Source of the DNA: Pontibacter actiniarum
Lineage (GTDB): Bacteria; Bacteroidota; Bacteroidia; Cytophagales; Hymenobacteraceae
Direction: 5' to 3'
DNA: 64,000 nt
Assembly: GCF_003585765.1 (NCBI RefSeq)
Contig: NZ_CP021235.1
Span: 124,001 to 188,000 of the forward strand
Shown piece by piece: positions 7,675-18,189 of the stretch. The notes below the pieces were generated by a model. That model worked only from the letters and a program-made list of their open reading frames with translations, was not told the origin of the DNA and did no database searches. The translations under genes were made by a program, and so were the position numbers. The stretch's first letter is position 1, and every line of letters starts with the position of its first letter.

Positions 7675-9891
7675 TTAGTCTAAAATCTGCTCCAGCGCCG
7701 TGTCATAGTGCTTTTTGGCTACCGAGATGCCTCCGAAAAGAGCGCCGTCGATGTGGCAGTCATGGCCTGTAACAGTGCCTAACTTTGTGAAATTCATGCC
7801 CTTATTTTGAAGCGCTTCCTCAAAGGCGGCCTGTTTTTCCGGCGCAACAGAAACAACTACGCGGCTCTGGCTCTCGCCAAATAAAAATGCGTCTTTTCTG
7901 AAATTTTTATCTGTCTCGATGTCGAAGCCCAGCTCTTTCGGCATGGCAGACTCCAGCAGCGCGATGTATAAACCGCCGTCCGCCACGTCGTGCACCGAGT
8001 TTACCAGCTTCTGACCGATCACTTCCTTCACGCTCGCCTGCAGCTTCAGCTCCTCGTCCATGTTAAAGTATGGGGCAGGGGTAAGCTTTATCTGGTGGTA
8101 GGAGTACACGTACTCGGAAGAGGCGATGTCGTTTCTGGCGTCGCCGATCATATAGATAAGGTCGCCGGCGTTCTGGAAAGCCAGCGTCATCTTGTTGTCC
8201 TTGTTCTCCAGGATGCCCAGCATGCCGATGGTCGGGGTCGGGAACACCGGGCCCTCGTCTGATGACTGGTTGTAGAAGCTCACGTTGCCGCCGGTTACCG
8301 GGGTGCCGAACGCTTCGCAGGCTTTGCCCATCCCTTTGATGGCGCCCACAAAGTGCCAGTATACCTCCGGCACGTACGGGTTGCCGAAGTTCAGGCAGTT
8401 GGTGATAGCCACAGGCTCGGCGCCGGAGCATACGATATTACGGGCAGCCTCTGCCACGGCAATCGCCGTTCCTTCCTCCGGGTCGGAGTACACGTAGCGG
8501 CTGTTGCAGTCCACGGTCACGGCGATCGACTTGTCGGTGCCCTTCACTTTCACGATGGCAGCGTCAGACGGGGCGTTCGTGGTCATGGTGGCGGTGCCTA
8601 CCATGGAGTCGTACTGGCGGTACACCCAACGCTTGGAGGCGATGTTTGGGTGCGTGGTCAGGAAGTCGGCCACGGCCTGGTAGTCCTCCGGCTCCTGCAC
8701 CTGGTCAATGTTAAACTTCTTCGCTTCGGCATAGTACGCCGGCTCCCGGTACTCGCGGTGGTAAACCGGGGCGCCTCCGCCCAACACCAGGTCGTCGGCA
8801 GGAACCTCGGCTACAAGCTCACCGTCCTGGTAGTAGCGCAGCATGCCGCCCTCCGTCACCACGCCGATCTGCTCGCAGTACAGGTCCCACTTGTCGCAAA
8901 TGTCTTTTATAGTTTGCTCATAGCCTTTCTTCATCACGATGAGCATGCGCTCCTGGCTTTCGGAAAGCAGGATCTCGAACGGCAGCATGTTCTTCTGGCG
9001 CGTAGGCACTTTGTCCAGCCAGATGTCCATGCCGTGCTCGCCCTTGGCGCTCATCTCGGAGGTAGAGCAGGTGATGCCGGCGGCCCCCATGTCCTGCATG
9101 CCGATCACGTGGCCCGACTGGATGATCTCCAGCGTCGCCTCCAGCAGCAGTTTCTCCTGGAATGGGTCGCCTACCTGTACAGAAGGCAGGTCTTTGGCGG
9201 AGTCTTCGGTAATGTCTTTCGAGGCGAAGGCAGCACCGTGGATGCCGTCCTTGCCGGTGGCCGAGCCCACGATAAACACCGGGTTGCCGACACCGTAGGA
9301 GGTGGCAGAGGCGGTTTCGCCTACTTTTACGATACCTGCCGAGAAGGCATTCACAAGCGGGTTGATGTTGTAGCACTCGTCAAAGAAGAGCTCGCCGCCC
9401 ACCGTCGGGATGCCGAACGCGTTGCCGTAGTCGCCGATGCCTTTCACGACACCTCGTAGCAGGCGCTGCGTTTTCTCCGACCTCGGGTTGCCGAAGCGAA
9501 GCGAGTTCAGCTGCGCGATCGGGCGGGCCCCCATTGTAAAGATGTCGCGGTTGATGCCTCCCACACCCGTGGCTGCGCCCTGGTAAGGCTCAATGGCGGA
9601 CGGGTGGTTGTGAGACTCGATCTTAAAGCTGCAGGCGTAGCCATCGCCGATGTCTACCAGGCCGGCGTTTTCTTCCCCGGCCTTTGCCAGCATGCGTGGC
9701 GAGTCCTTTGGCAGGGTTTTAAGCCACACGATGGAGTTTTTGTAGGAGCAGTGCTCCGACCACATTACCGAGAAGATACTGAGCTCAGTGAAGTTTGGCG
9801 TACGGCCTAAGATTTGTTTGATGCGTTCAAATTCCTCTTCCAGAAGGCCAAGCTTCTGGGCTGTTTCTACTGTAGTGAGTTGTTGTTCCAC
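7675..9891 (-). CDS. purL: Phosphoribosylformylglycinamidine synthase subunit PurL
   Basis: Catalyses the ATP-dependent conversion of FGAR to FGAM in purine synthesis, using ammonia from the PurQ/PurS partners. The length of about 738 residues is that of the small PurL type, not the 1300-residue fused enzyme. Motifs include [10 protein letters not shown] near the N-terminus, [23 protein letters not shown], and a second AIRS-like half starting around [11 protein letters not shown] place the start at the GTG at 9891 ([12 protein letters not shown]). An upstream TTG at 9921 keeps the frame open but lies inside a -7 promoter box. No AAGTATA copies. Confidence 0.95.
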   Translation of the reverse strand: MEQQLTTVETAQKLGLLEEEFERIKQILGRTPNFTELSIFSVMWSEHCSYKNSIVWLKTLPKDSPRMLAKAGEENAGLVDIGDGYACSFKIESHNHPSAIEPYQGAATGVGGINRDIFTMGARPIAQLNSLRFGNPRSEKTQRLLRGVVKGIGDYGNAFGIPTVGGELFFDECYNINPLVNAFSAGIVKVGETASATSYGVGNPVFIVGSATGKDGIHGAAFASKDITEDSAKDLPSVQVGDPFQEKLLLEATLEIIQSGHVIGMQDMGAAGITCSTSEMSAKGEHGMDIWLDKVPTRQKNMLPFEILLSESQERMLIVMKKGYEQTIKDICDKWDLYCEQIGVVTEGGMLRYYQDGELVAEVPADDLVLGGGAPVYHREYREPAYYAEAKKFNIDQVQEPEDYQAVADFLTTHPNIASKRWVYRQYDSMVGTATMTTNAPSDAAIVKVKGTDKSIAVTVDCNSRYVYSDPEEGTAIAVAEAARNIVCSGAEPVAITNCLNFGNPYVPEVYWHFVGAIKGMGKACEAFGTPVTGGNVSFYNQSSDEGPVFPTPTIGMLGILENKDNKMTLAFQNAGDLIYMIGDARNDIASSEYVYSYHQIKLTPAPYFNMDEELKLQASVKEVIGQKLVNSVHDVADGGLYIALLESAMPKELGFDIETDKNFRKDAFLFGESQSRVVVSVAPEKQAAFEEALQNKGMNFTKLGTVTGHDCHIDGALFGGISVAKKHYDTALEQILD

Positions 9892-9918
9892 GTTTATCTG
9901 GCTTATGTAACGGATTAG

Positions 9919-9926
9919 CAAAAGTA
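9919..9926 (-). promoter_or_regulatory. -7 box of purL (decides the start)
   Basis: The minus strand reads TACTTTTG, a TAnnTTTG match. Transcription would start near 9912, downstream of the TTG at 9921, favouring the GTG at 9891 as start codon. Confidence 0.5.
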
Positions 9927-10142
9927 GGAACTTATACTATATGAGAACAGTAGAACTTGAGCCTTTTTGAACGCCCCGCTGCCACGCGGGCCTGTGTGCC
10001 GGCTGGTTTGCACTACCCGGGTATAACTTTGTAACATGCCCTGCAAATAAAATAAGTGCAAACTTTTATATCTGTAAACTGTCACCCGATCAGGATTTAT
10101 GCGTAAAGAATTCTCAATCACTTAAATACCTAACCGCGCCCT

Positions 10143-10367
10143 ATGACCATTGTAAACACCGATCTGATAGTAACTACTTGCGGCCGAGAACTGGACCTGA
10201 GCACAACGGAGTTGGTAATAGAGAGGGCAAACAGCCTTTTTAGCTACAACATTCACAAGCTTAAGTCGGGGGAGTACGTGATCGTGGAGAAATTCTTTGC
10301 CAACCCCTTTAACAACCGGTACATCCTCCTGAACGACGAACAGATAGAGGTGCTGAAGAACCTATAG
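10143..10367 (+). CDS. Hypothetical protein, 74 aa
   Basis: Seventy-four residues without signal peptide or membrane segment, with an alternating pattern suggesting a small alpha/beta protein (LIVTTCGRELDLS, then a helix ERANSLFSYNIHKL, then strands GEYVIVEKF and NRYILL). No family recognised. ATG start after an AT-rich leader. It stands alone between purL and another unknown gene. Confidence 0.6.
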   Translation: MTIVNTDLIVTTCGRELDLSTTELVIERANSLFSYNIHKLKSGEYVIVEKFFANPFNNRYILLNDEQIEVLKNL

Positions 10368-10447
10368 GCGAAGGCGCTGAAATTCTGAGTAAGCAGTTTT
10401 GTTCTTCACGTGCTACACCGTATCTTCCTGCTATAAAAGCTATTCCT

Positions 10448-10939
10448 ATGGTGTACCTCTACTCTCTCCTGATTGGCCTGTGCTGTGGCACAGGGAAGGC
10501 CGAAGCCCCCAATCCCGTGCGTTTCGCCCCCGTTTCCGAACTGTCGGTAACACAGGCTGACACCGCGAAGCAGACTGCCACGGCGAAGAAAAGCAAGAAG
10601 AAGCGCCGGGAGCGCAAGCCTGCCGCAGCCGGTGTTACCATGAAACGCAACATAACGCGGGCCTCCATAACGCAGCATAACACCGAAGGGTACAACATCG
10701 AGATCCTGATCATGGACGGGGGCCTCCCGATCCGGAATCCGGAAGAGCTGCAGCTGATAGGCAGCAGCGGCAGCACCGTGAGCGGCAGCTCCTACCTGGG
10801 GTTCGACAATGTGGTATTTCCGTTCGAGGGAAACATCCGCTTTAAATCACCCAGCAAAATGAAGGCGGTGACGTATGACCGGGTGGTAAGCTTCAAAGTA
10901 ACCGAGCCTGGCCGGTGGGTCATGCGCATCGATATCTAA
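10448..10939 (+). CDS. Secreted hypothetical protein
   Basis: A 163-residue protein with a short hydrophobic N-terminus (VYLYSLLIGLCCGTGKAEA) that could be a signal peptide with cleavage after AEA. A Lys/Arg cluster (KKSKKKRRERK, about 48-58) follows, then a beta-rich C-terminal half (YNIEILIMDGG, VVFPFEGNIRFKSPS, VSFKVTEPGRWVMRIDI) that looks like one immunoglobulin-type or jelly-roll sheet. Family and function unknown. It lies upstream of atpD, with about 210 bases between. Confidence 0.55.
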   Translation: MVYLYSLLIGLCCGTGKAEAPNPVRFAPVSELSVTQADTAKQTATAKKSKKKRRERKPAAAGVTMKRNITRASITQHNTEGYNIEILIMDGGLPIRNPEELQLIGSSGSTVSGSSYLGFDNVVFPFEGNIRFKSPSKMKAVTYDRVVSFKVTEPGRWVMRIDI

Positions 10940-11092
10940 AAGAGCCAGTTAAGCTTTTGGCGGCGAAACAAAGTGCCGGGGAGCACCTGTAATAACACCG
11001 CGCCCCTTGCTTTTAAAACAGCTGCTTTCAGGGTAGTGGCGCACAGCGCAAAACTTTTTATATTCTAGCATGGATATAAGAGATTAATCCAT

Positions 11093-11100
11093 TAGTTTTG
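11093..11100 (+). promoter_or_regulatory. -7 box of atpDC
   Basis: TAGTTTTG matches TAnnTTTG 48 bases before the atpD ATG, in an AT-rich region. No convincing -33 TTTG at the right distance. Confidence 0.5.
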
Positions 11101-11127
11101 CACCCTGAAATAACTCCGTTATACTAG

Positions 11128-12660
<1,533 letters not shown>

Positions 12661-12666
12661 ATTTCA

Positions 12667-12747
12667 TTAGTTAAGAGTTAAAAGTTTAAAGTTATGAGTT
12701 GTACACCAATTCTAACTCTGAACTTTTAACTCTAAACTCTTAACTAA
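12667..12747. repeat. AT-rich inverted-repeat spacer between atpD and atpC
   Basis: TTAGTTAAGAGTT (12667-12679) is the exact reverse complement of 12735-12747, and GTTAAAAGTT is that of 12721-12730. The spacer between the two stop/start codons can therefore fold into a long AT hairpin. Related AT-rich spacers occur at 20171-20274 and, as half copies, near 23790 and 56685. Confidence 0.75.
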
Positions 12748-12752
12748 CAAAG

Positions 12753-12998
12753 ATGTATTTAGAGATAATCACACCTGATAAAAAGGTTTATGCCGGTGAG
12801 GTAGAGTCTGCTAAGTTCCCGGGAGCCAACGGCTCTTTCGAGGTACTCGACCAGCACGCTCCCCTTATCAGCACGCTCGATAGAGGAAGCATCCGTATCA
12901 CTACCAGCAAAGGCCAGGAGTTTTTTACCGTAGACGGTGGTGTGGTAGAAGTGCTGAACAACAAGATCATTGTACTCGCTGAGTCAGTGACGGAGTAA
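12753..12998 (+). CDS. atpC: F1Fo ATP synthase subunit epsilon
   Basis: Central-stalk subunit linking F1 to the c-ring. At 81 residues it is short: it has the N-terminal beta-sandwich (YLEIITPDKKVYAGEVES, PGANGSFEVLDQHAPLISTL, FFTVDGGVVEVLNNKIIVLAE) but lacks the C-terminal helical hairpin of the E. coli protein, which inhibits ATP hydrolysis. Short epsilon subunits are common in this phylum. Second gene of the atpDC pair. Confidence 0.95.
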   Translation: MYLEIITPDKKVYAGEVESAKFPGANGSFEVLDQHAPLISTLDRGSIRITTSKGQEFFTVDGGVVEVLNNKIIVLAESVTE

Positions 12999-13019
12999 CA
13001 GCCTTTTCTAAAGTATAAA

Positions 13020-13056
13020 GCAAGGCCTCCTGCTCTCTTTGAGCAGGAGGCCTTGC
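13020..13056 (+). terminator. Terminator of atpDC
   Basis: A perfect 16-bp stem (GCAAGGCCTCCTGCTC and its complement) with a 5-base loop, then TGTTTT. AAGTATA at 13011-13017 lies just before it. The minus-strand hydrolase gene ends 13 bases beyond. Confidence 0.85.
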
Positions 13057-13068
13057 TGTTTTACTGCG

Positions 13069-14664
13069 TTACCGGGCGCCGCTTGTAGAGCTTCGGGCCT
13101 CCGCCACCCTGCGGAAGTCCAGGTCGTGGAAGTCGTAGCTAAAGTCCGTAAGCGGCGATACTGCCTCCATGGTTATTCCCGAGAGGCCAGGGGAGTACCT
13201 GACAAACGCATCGGCCTCCATTCTGCGGTCATCCCACTTCACGACGAAGGTACTGTCTTTGTAGTAGAGCATTTCGCCGTGCAGTTTAGGGGAGCGCTTA
13301 GACTGCAGCCATAGCCTGTTGTTCTTTTTGTATACCTGTATCTCCCCAAACCACTTATCCCCAAACGTGCCGGTGTAGGGCTCGAAAGCCACTCTTTTCC
13401 TTTTGTTTTTCAGGTTGGCGTTTACCTCCAGCCAGGTTTTATCGGTTATGGCTTTGGCCTCTGCCAGGTACTCCGCTTCCTCCTCCCTGTAGTACTCCAC
13501 CCAGTCTTTGCTCTCCATGCCCAGGTAGGCCTGCTTAATGGTATTGGTGATGGCCTGGAACGCCTGCCCGTTCTGCTGGTTTGTCAGTACGATAATGCCC
13601 AGGTGCAGCTCCGGCAGCATGGTTACCTGGCTAACCATACCTGCCAGGCCGCCTGTGTGGCTTACTTCTTTGTAGCCCTTGGCGTCGTTGAGGAACCAGC
13701 CGAGCCCGTAGGACTTAAAATGCGTGTTAAAGGTGCTGCTGCCTCTGAAAGGGATGATGGTCTGTGGTGTCCATTGCTCCTGTATCACTTCTTCTGACAG
13801 CAGGCTTTGCTGAGGCGCAGGGCCATACTTCCCGTTGTTCATCAGCATGACGAGCCATTTGCTCAGGTCGTGGGCGCTGGTGTAGATACCTCCGGCGGCG
13901 TCTGTTAGCGGCAGGTTGTAGCGGTCGATTACCTGTAGCTTTCCCTCCACAATGGCATGGGCATCTATGGTGTTGGAAATGTCCTTCAGCCTGCCGAAGC
14001 TGGCGGCGCTGCGTGCCATGCCCAGCGGCTGCATAATGCGCTTCTCGGCAAACGCCGGCCAACTCATACCCGATACCCTTGCCACTACCTCGCCTGCGAT
14101 TATGTACAGCAGGTTATCGTAATCATACTTTGTCCTGAAGGCCGAGACAGGCTTCAGGTGCTGCATGTTGCGCAGGAGGTCATTCAGGGTAAAGTCGTTC
14201 CCGTCCGGGAAGATCATGAGGTCGCCGGCGCCGAGGCCGAGGCCGCTCCGGTGCGTTAGCAGGTCCCGGATGGTAAACTCCTCCGTAACATAGTCGTTGT
14301 AGAGGCGGAACTCAGGGATGTAATCGATCACCTTGTCGTCCCACTTCAGCTTGCCCTCCTCCACCAGCATGCCAATGGAGGCCGCGGTAAACGCCTTGCT
14401 GTTGGAGGCCACCCCGAAAAGCGTGTGCTCGTCTGTTGGCTCCCCTGAGTTGAGCGAACGCACGCCGTAGCCCTTCATGTGCGCCACCTTACCATCCTTG
14501 ACCACTGCTACGGAAATACCCGGCACCTGAAAGGTTCTCATGGTCCGCGCCACAAGGGTGTCGATCTCCTGTGAGCTAAGTGGCTGCGCGCCTGCCGAAG
14601 CAAAACTGCCCAGGAGTAGCGTGAGCAGCGCCAAGAGGCAGCGGGCTTGTGTGGCTGTTTTCAT
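13069..14664 (-). CDS. Exported serine hydrolase of the beta-lactamase/PBP-like family
   Basis: A 531-residue protein with a signal peptide (LLALLTLLLGSFASAGAQ). The class C beta-lactamase-like domain has SxxK as S87-N-S-K90, a YxN-type YDN (in YDYDNLLY) and a late HTGG motif (SHTGGLAG) that takes the place of KTG. The C-terminal ~130 residues (KDWVEYYREEEAEYLAEAK...) are the DUF3471-type extension often attached to this family. Such proteins are esterases or D-amino-acid peptidases more often than antibiotic-destroying enzymes. Single gene, divergent from the PLP enzyme at 14728. Confidence 0.88.
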   Translation of the reverse strand: MKTATQARCLLALLTLLLGSFASAGAQPLSSQEIDTLVARTMRTFQVPGISVAVVKDGKVAHMKGYGVRSLNSGEPTDEHTLFGVASNSKAFTAASIGMLVEEGKLKWDDKVIDYIPEFRLYNDYVTEEFTIRDLLTHRSGLGLGAGDLMIFPDGNDFTLNDLLRNMQHLKPVSAFRTKYDYDNLLYIIAGEVVARVSGMSWPAFAEKRIMQPLGMARSAASFGRLKDISNTIDAHAIVEGKLQVIDRYNLPLTDAAGGIYTSAHDLSKWLVMLMNNGKYGPAPQQSLLSEEVIQEQWTPQTIIPFRGSSTFNTHFKSYGLGWFLNDAKGYKEVSHTGGLAGMVSQVTMLPELHLGIIVLTNQQNGQAFQAITNTIKQAYLGMESKDWVEYYREEEAEYLAEAKAITDKTWLEVNANLKNKRKRVAFEPYTGTFGDKWFGEIQVYKKNNRLWLQSKRSPKLHGEMLYYKDSTFVVKWDDRRMEADAFVRYSPGLSGITMEAVSPLTDFSYDFHDLDFRRVAEARSSTSGAR

Positions 14665-14727
14665 GTTGATGAGAGCTTATGTTTGGAATGAAATACTTAT
14701 ACAATATAAGAATTCCTGCTTAACTTG

Positions 14728-15882
14728 ATGCCTAAATCATACTTACAACTCATGCCGCACATCCATCCCAAAACCACCCCGATTTACCAGACCTCAGTAT
14801 TTGCGTTTGATGACCTGAACGCACTGGAGCAGTATTTTGAGCAGCCGGGGCAGAGCTACATGTACACGCGCTACGGCAACCCCAACACGGATGAGCTGGC
14901 GCAGGAGGTAAACAAGCTGGAAAAAGGGGCAGGGGCCGTGGTGACCTCATCGGGGATGTCGGCTATTCTGGCGGCGGTGCTGGCGGTTTGCAAGGCCGGC
15001 GACCATGTGCTGTGTGCCGAGGAGATTTACGGCGGCTCGTCCTCCCTGCTCTCCCAGGAGATGACCCGCATCGGGGTGGATGTAACGTTTGTGCCCACAG
15101 CGGATACCTATACGCTAGGGAGCTACGTGCGCCCGAACACGCGCCTGCTACTGGCCGAAACAGTAAGCAACCCGCTGCTGCAGGTGCTCGACGTGGCAAG
15201 GCTGGCCCAGGAAACGAAGCGGCAGGGAATTAAGCTTGTGATCGACAACACCTTTGCCACCCCGGTACTGACCCGGCCACTGGAACTGGGTGCCGATACC
15301 GTTATCCACAGCGTGACCAAATACCTGTCCGGACACAGCGATGTAACGGCGGGCGTGGTGGTTTGCAAAGAGCAGGAGGACCTGCAGCGGGTGCAGAGAG
15401 TAATGATGGTGTACGGGCTGAACCTTAGCCCCTTCGAGGGCTGGCTGGCTGCACGGGGCCTGAAGACACTGCGCCTGCGCATGAGGCAGCACTGCAGCAA
15501 CGCCCTGGAAATAGCCGAATACCTTGAGCGCCACCCCAAGGTGGAGAAGGTGTGGTACCCGGGCCTGGAGGAGCACCCGCAGCATGAGTTGGCAAAGCGC
15601 CAGGGGCAGGGGATGTTCGGGGGCATGTTGAGCTTCCGGATCAAAGATGAGACGGAGGCGGTTAACCGTTTTATGCAGGCGCTGCCAAGTATACCTTTCG
15701 CCCCGTCGCTTGCCGGTGTAAACACCTCTGTTTCTTACCCACTGGGTACGTCGCATCGCGCTCTGAGCACGGAGCAGCAGGAAAAGATGGGCATCACGGT
15801 GGGGGTGATCCGCTTTTCGGTGGGAATAGAGGAGCCGGAGGAGCTGATAGCAGAACTGGAGACGGCGCTCGCGGCAGTATAA
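14728..15882 (+). CDS. Cys/Met metabolism PLP-dependent enzyme (cystathionine gamma-synthase/lyase type)
   Basis: A 384-residue fold-type I enzyme. PLP lysine is K198 in SVTKYLSGHSDVTAG; YTRYGNPNT and GMSAILAAV are the phosphate-binding parts. Members catalyse gamma- or beta-replacement/elimination on cystathionine, O-acyl-homoserine or methionine, and sequence alone does not separate synthase from lyase. The ATG at 14728 is preferred over the TTG just before it. The gene is divergent from a serine hydrolase and alone; no sulfur-metabolism partner is next to it. Confidence 0.88.
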   Translation: MPKSYLQLMPHIHPKTTPIYQTSVFAFDDLNALEQYFEQPGQSYMYTRYGNPNTDELAQEVNKLEKGAGAVVTSSGMSAILAAVLAVCKAGDHVLCAEEIYGGSSSLLSQEMTRIGVDVTFVPTADTYTLGSYVRPNTRLLLAETVSNPLLQVLDVARLAQETKRQGIKLVIDNTFATPVLTRPLELGADTVIHSVTKYLSGHSDVTAGVVVCKEQEDLQRVQRVMMVYGLNLSPFEGWLAARGLKTLRLRMRQHCSNALEIAEYLERHPKVEKVWYPGLEEHPQHELAKRQGQGMFGGMLSFRIKDETEAVNRFMQALPSIPFAPSLAGVNTSVSYPLGTSHRALSTEQQEKMGITVGVIRFSVGIEEPEELIAELETALAAV

Positions 15883-16000
15883 GGCACGTCCAGTACCCGC
15901 CTGGCGCAGCAAACCTTTGTGGTATACTTCCAGAGCAGTCATAACAGGTATTCTCCTTGGTAAGAAGGACAGGAGGAAGACCGGGAAACGGAAAGAAAGC

Positions 16001-17134
16001 CTACGTCACCTCCAGCAGGCGCTTCAGGTGCTTAACCACCTTGTCGAGCTCTTCGTCTGTTAGGCTGCTGCTGCTCGGCAGGCACAGGCCGCGTTCAAAC
16101 AGCTTGCCGCTCAGGTTGTCTCCTTCGTACGGGTGGTGCTCAAAAAGCGGCTGCAGGTGCATCGGTTTCCAGAGCGGGCGCGTTTCGATATTCTCCTCTT
16201 CCAGGGCCAGCCGTATACTTTCCGGTGTGTGCGGGGCAGGCAGGAGAACCGTGGTTAGCCAGCGGTTAGAGAAGCAGGCCTTCGGCTCCGGCAGAAACTC
16301 CAGCCCTTCGATGTGCCCGAGCTGGTTGCGGTAGAACGTGTGTATCTCGCGGCGCTGCTTCACGCGCTTCTCCAGCACCTCCATCTGGCCCCGGCCAATG
16401 CCCGCGCTGATGTTGCTCATACGGTAATTGTAGCCCATCTGCGAGTGCTGGTAGTAGGGAGCGGGGTCTTTTGCCTGCGTAGACAGAAATCTTGCCTGCT
16501 CAGCCAGTTGCTCGTCCTCGGTTATCAGGGCGCCGCCCCCCGACGTGGTGATGATCTTGTTGCCGTTAAACGAGAAGACGCCAATGCGGCCAAAGGTACC
16601 CACCTGGTGGCCGCCGTAGCGCGAGCCAAGCGCCTCTGCCGCGTCTTCCACCACCGGTATCCCAAACTCCTGCGCCACCGCCATGATTTCCTTCATCTTA
16701 GCAGGCATGCCGTAAAGGTGCACCAGCAGGATGGCGGCCGGGCGCTTGCCTAACCGCAGGCGCGAGGCAATGGCTTTGTGCAGCGTTTCGGGGCACATGT
16801 TCCACGTGTCGGGCTCACTCTCCACAAAAACAGGCTGCGCCCCCAGGTATAAAATAGGGTTTGCTGAGGCTACAAAGGTAAAGGTGGAGCAGAGCACCTC
16901 GTCGCCGGGCTGTACGCCCAGCACGCGCAGGGCCAGGTGAATAGTCGCCGTGCCGGAGCTGAGGGCCACGGCATGGCGGGAGTTGGTGTGCTGGCAGATG
17001 TCGTGTTCAAAGCCGGGCAGGTTAGGCCCGGCGGTGGTTACCCAGTTATCCTCCAGCGCTTTCTGCACATAGTTTTTCTCGTGCCCGCCCATGTGCGGCA
17101 CCGAAAGGGAAATACGTCCTGGCCTGTAAAGCAT
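16001..17134 (-). CDS. DegT/DnrJ/EryC1/StrS-family aminotransferase
   Basis: A 377-residue PLP-dependent sugar aminotransferase that would transfer an amino group to a nucleotide-linked keto-sugar for surface polysaccharide or glycoprotein synthesis. Visible landmarks are SSGTATIHLALR (cofactor phosphate), VVEDAAEALGSRY (the Asp contacting the pyridine ring), and the PLP lysine K193 in FSFNGNKIITTSGGG. Usually it sits in an O-antigen or capsule cluster, but neither neighbour is a glycan gene. Start ATG at 17134. Confidence 0.9.
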   Translation of the reverse strand: MLYRPGRISLSVPHMGGHEKNYVQKALEDNWVTTAGPNLPGFEHDICQHTNSRHAVALSSGTATIHLALRVLGVQPGDEVLCSTFTFVASANPILYLGAQPVFVESEPDTWNMCPETLHKAIASRLRLGKRPAAILLVHLYGMPAKMKEIMAVAQEFGIPVVEDAAEALGSRYGGHQVGTFGRIGVFSFNGNKIITTSGGGALITEDEQLAEQARFLSTQAKDPAPYYQHSQMGYNYRMSNISAGIGRGQMEVLEKRVKQRREIHTFYRNQLGHIEGLEFLPEPKACFSNRWLTTVLLPAPHTPESIRLALEEENIETRPLWKPMHLQPLFEHHPYEGDNLSGKLFERGLCLPSSSSLTDEELDKVVKHLKRLLEVT

Positions 17135-17379
17135 AATCTTAAAGTGAATTGGAGCCCCTGCGGCTGAGAAGCCTCGGATACAGATTCAGTAAATACGGTA
17201 CTGGCACCAATTTAGCTGCCCCTGGTGGGCCAAGGTGCTGTGATGCTGTCCATTAATTTACAAGTTTCATGTTTACTATAACAGTTTATCGGCGTACATT
17301 TTTAGAAAGCCGGTGAACTGCCGCCGCCTTTTCGGTACAATTTTATAGATTGCAGCCCTTAAACAGCACATTTCAGACA

Positions 17380-18189
17380 ATGCTTGACTTCCCAAACGCT
17401 AAAATAAACCTTGGCCTGTACATTACGGAAAAGCGGCCGGACGGCTTCCACAACCTGCAGTCTTGCTTTTACCCGGTGCGCTGGACCGATGCCCTGGAGA
17501 TTCTGCCTTCGGAGCAGGAAGCCTTTGACATGACGGGCCTGCCGGTGCCGGGGAACCCTGAGACCAACCTTTGCCTGAAGGCCTACAAGCTGCTGCAGCA
17601 GGACTTTAGCCTGCCACCCGTGCACATGCACCTGCACAAGGTTATTCCGATGGGGGCAGGGCTTGGCGGAGGGTCTGCCGATGCCGCCTTTACGCTGCGC
17701 ATCCTGAACAAGCTGTTTGAGCTAAACCTGGGGGGGGATGTGCTGGAGAACTATGCGCGCCAGCTAGGCTCCGACTGTGCCTTTTTTGTGCAAAACAAGC
17801 CGGTGATTGCCACAGAGCGCGGCGATGTGTTCAGCCCTGTGGAGTTGAGCCTGAGTGGCTACAGCTGCGTGGTGGTGTACCCCGGCATCCATATTACCAC
17901 GGCAGAGGCTTACGGCAGCATTAAACCGGAAACGCCTACCTGCGACATGGCCATGCTGCTGAAGCAGGAGGTGAAAGTATGGCGCGAGGTGCTGAAGAAC
18001 GATTTCGAGGCGGCCCTGTTTCCGAAGTACCCGGAGCTGCCGCAGGTGAAGGAAAAGCTGTATGAGGCCGGTGCAGCCTATGCCTCCATGACAGGCTCCG
18101 GCTCGGCCGTCTACGGCTTGTTCAAAGGCGAAGCACCGGAAAGCTTACTCTTCCCGGACCACTACACCGTCTGGAAGGGGCTGCTTTAG
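17380..18189 (+). CDS. ispE: 4-diphosphocytidyl-2-C-methyl-D-erythritol kinase
   Basis: GHMP kinase of the non-mevalonate (MEP) isoprenoid pathway, phosphorylating CDP-ME. The N-terminal FPNAKINLGLYITEKRPDGFH and the ATP-binding glycine-rich loop PMGAGLGGGSADAA are diagnostic, as is the C-terminal MTGSGSAVYGLF. The start is placed at the ATG at 17380, because the family begins just before the NAKINLGL motif; an upstream TTG at 17350 adds only ten residues. The last 45 bases overlap the end of the convergent transporter gene. Confidence 0.95.
   Translation: MLDFPNAKINLGLYITEKRPDGFHNLQSCFYPVRWTDALEILPSEQEAFDMTGLPVPGNPETNLCLKAYKLLQQDFSLPPVHMHLHKVIPMGAGLGGGSADAAFTLRILNKLFELNLGGDVLENYARQLGSDCAFFVQNKPVIATERGDVFSPVELSLSGYSCVVVYPGIHITTAEAYGSIKPETPTCDMAMLLKQEVKVWREVLKNDFEAALFPKYPELPQVKEKLYEAGAAYASMTGSGSAVYGLFKGEAPESLLFPDHYTVWKGLL

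Noticed and set aside
8353..9459. Long plus-strand frame inside purL
   Set aside because: PurL is certain from its motifs; the antisense frame is His/Val/Arg-rich, as expected for the complement of a GC-rich gene.
9892..9921. TTG at 9921 as the purL start
   Set aside because: It lies in the TACTTTTG promoter box and adds ten residues not expected for the family.
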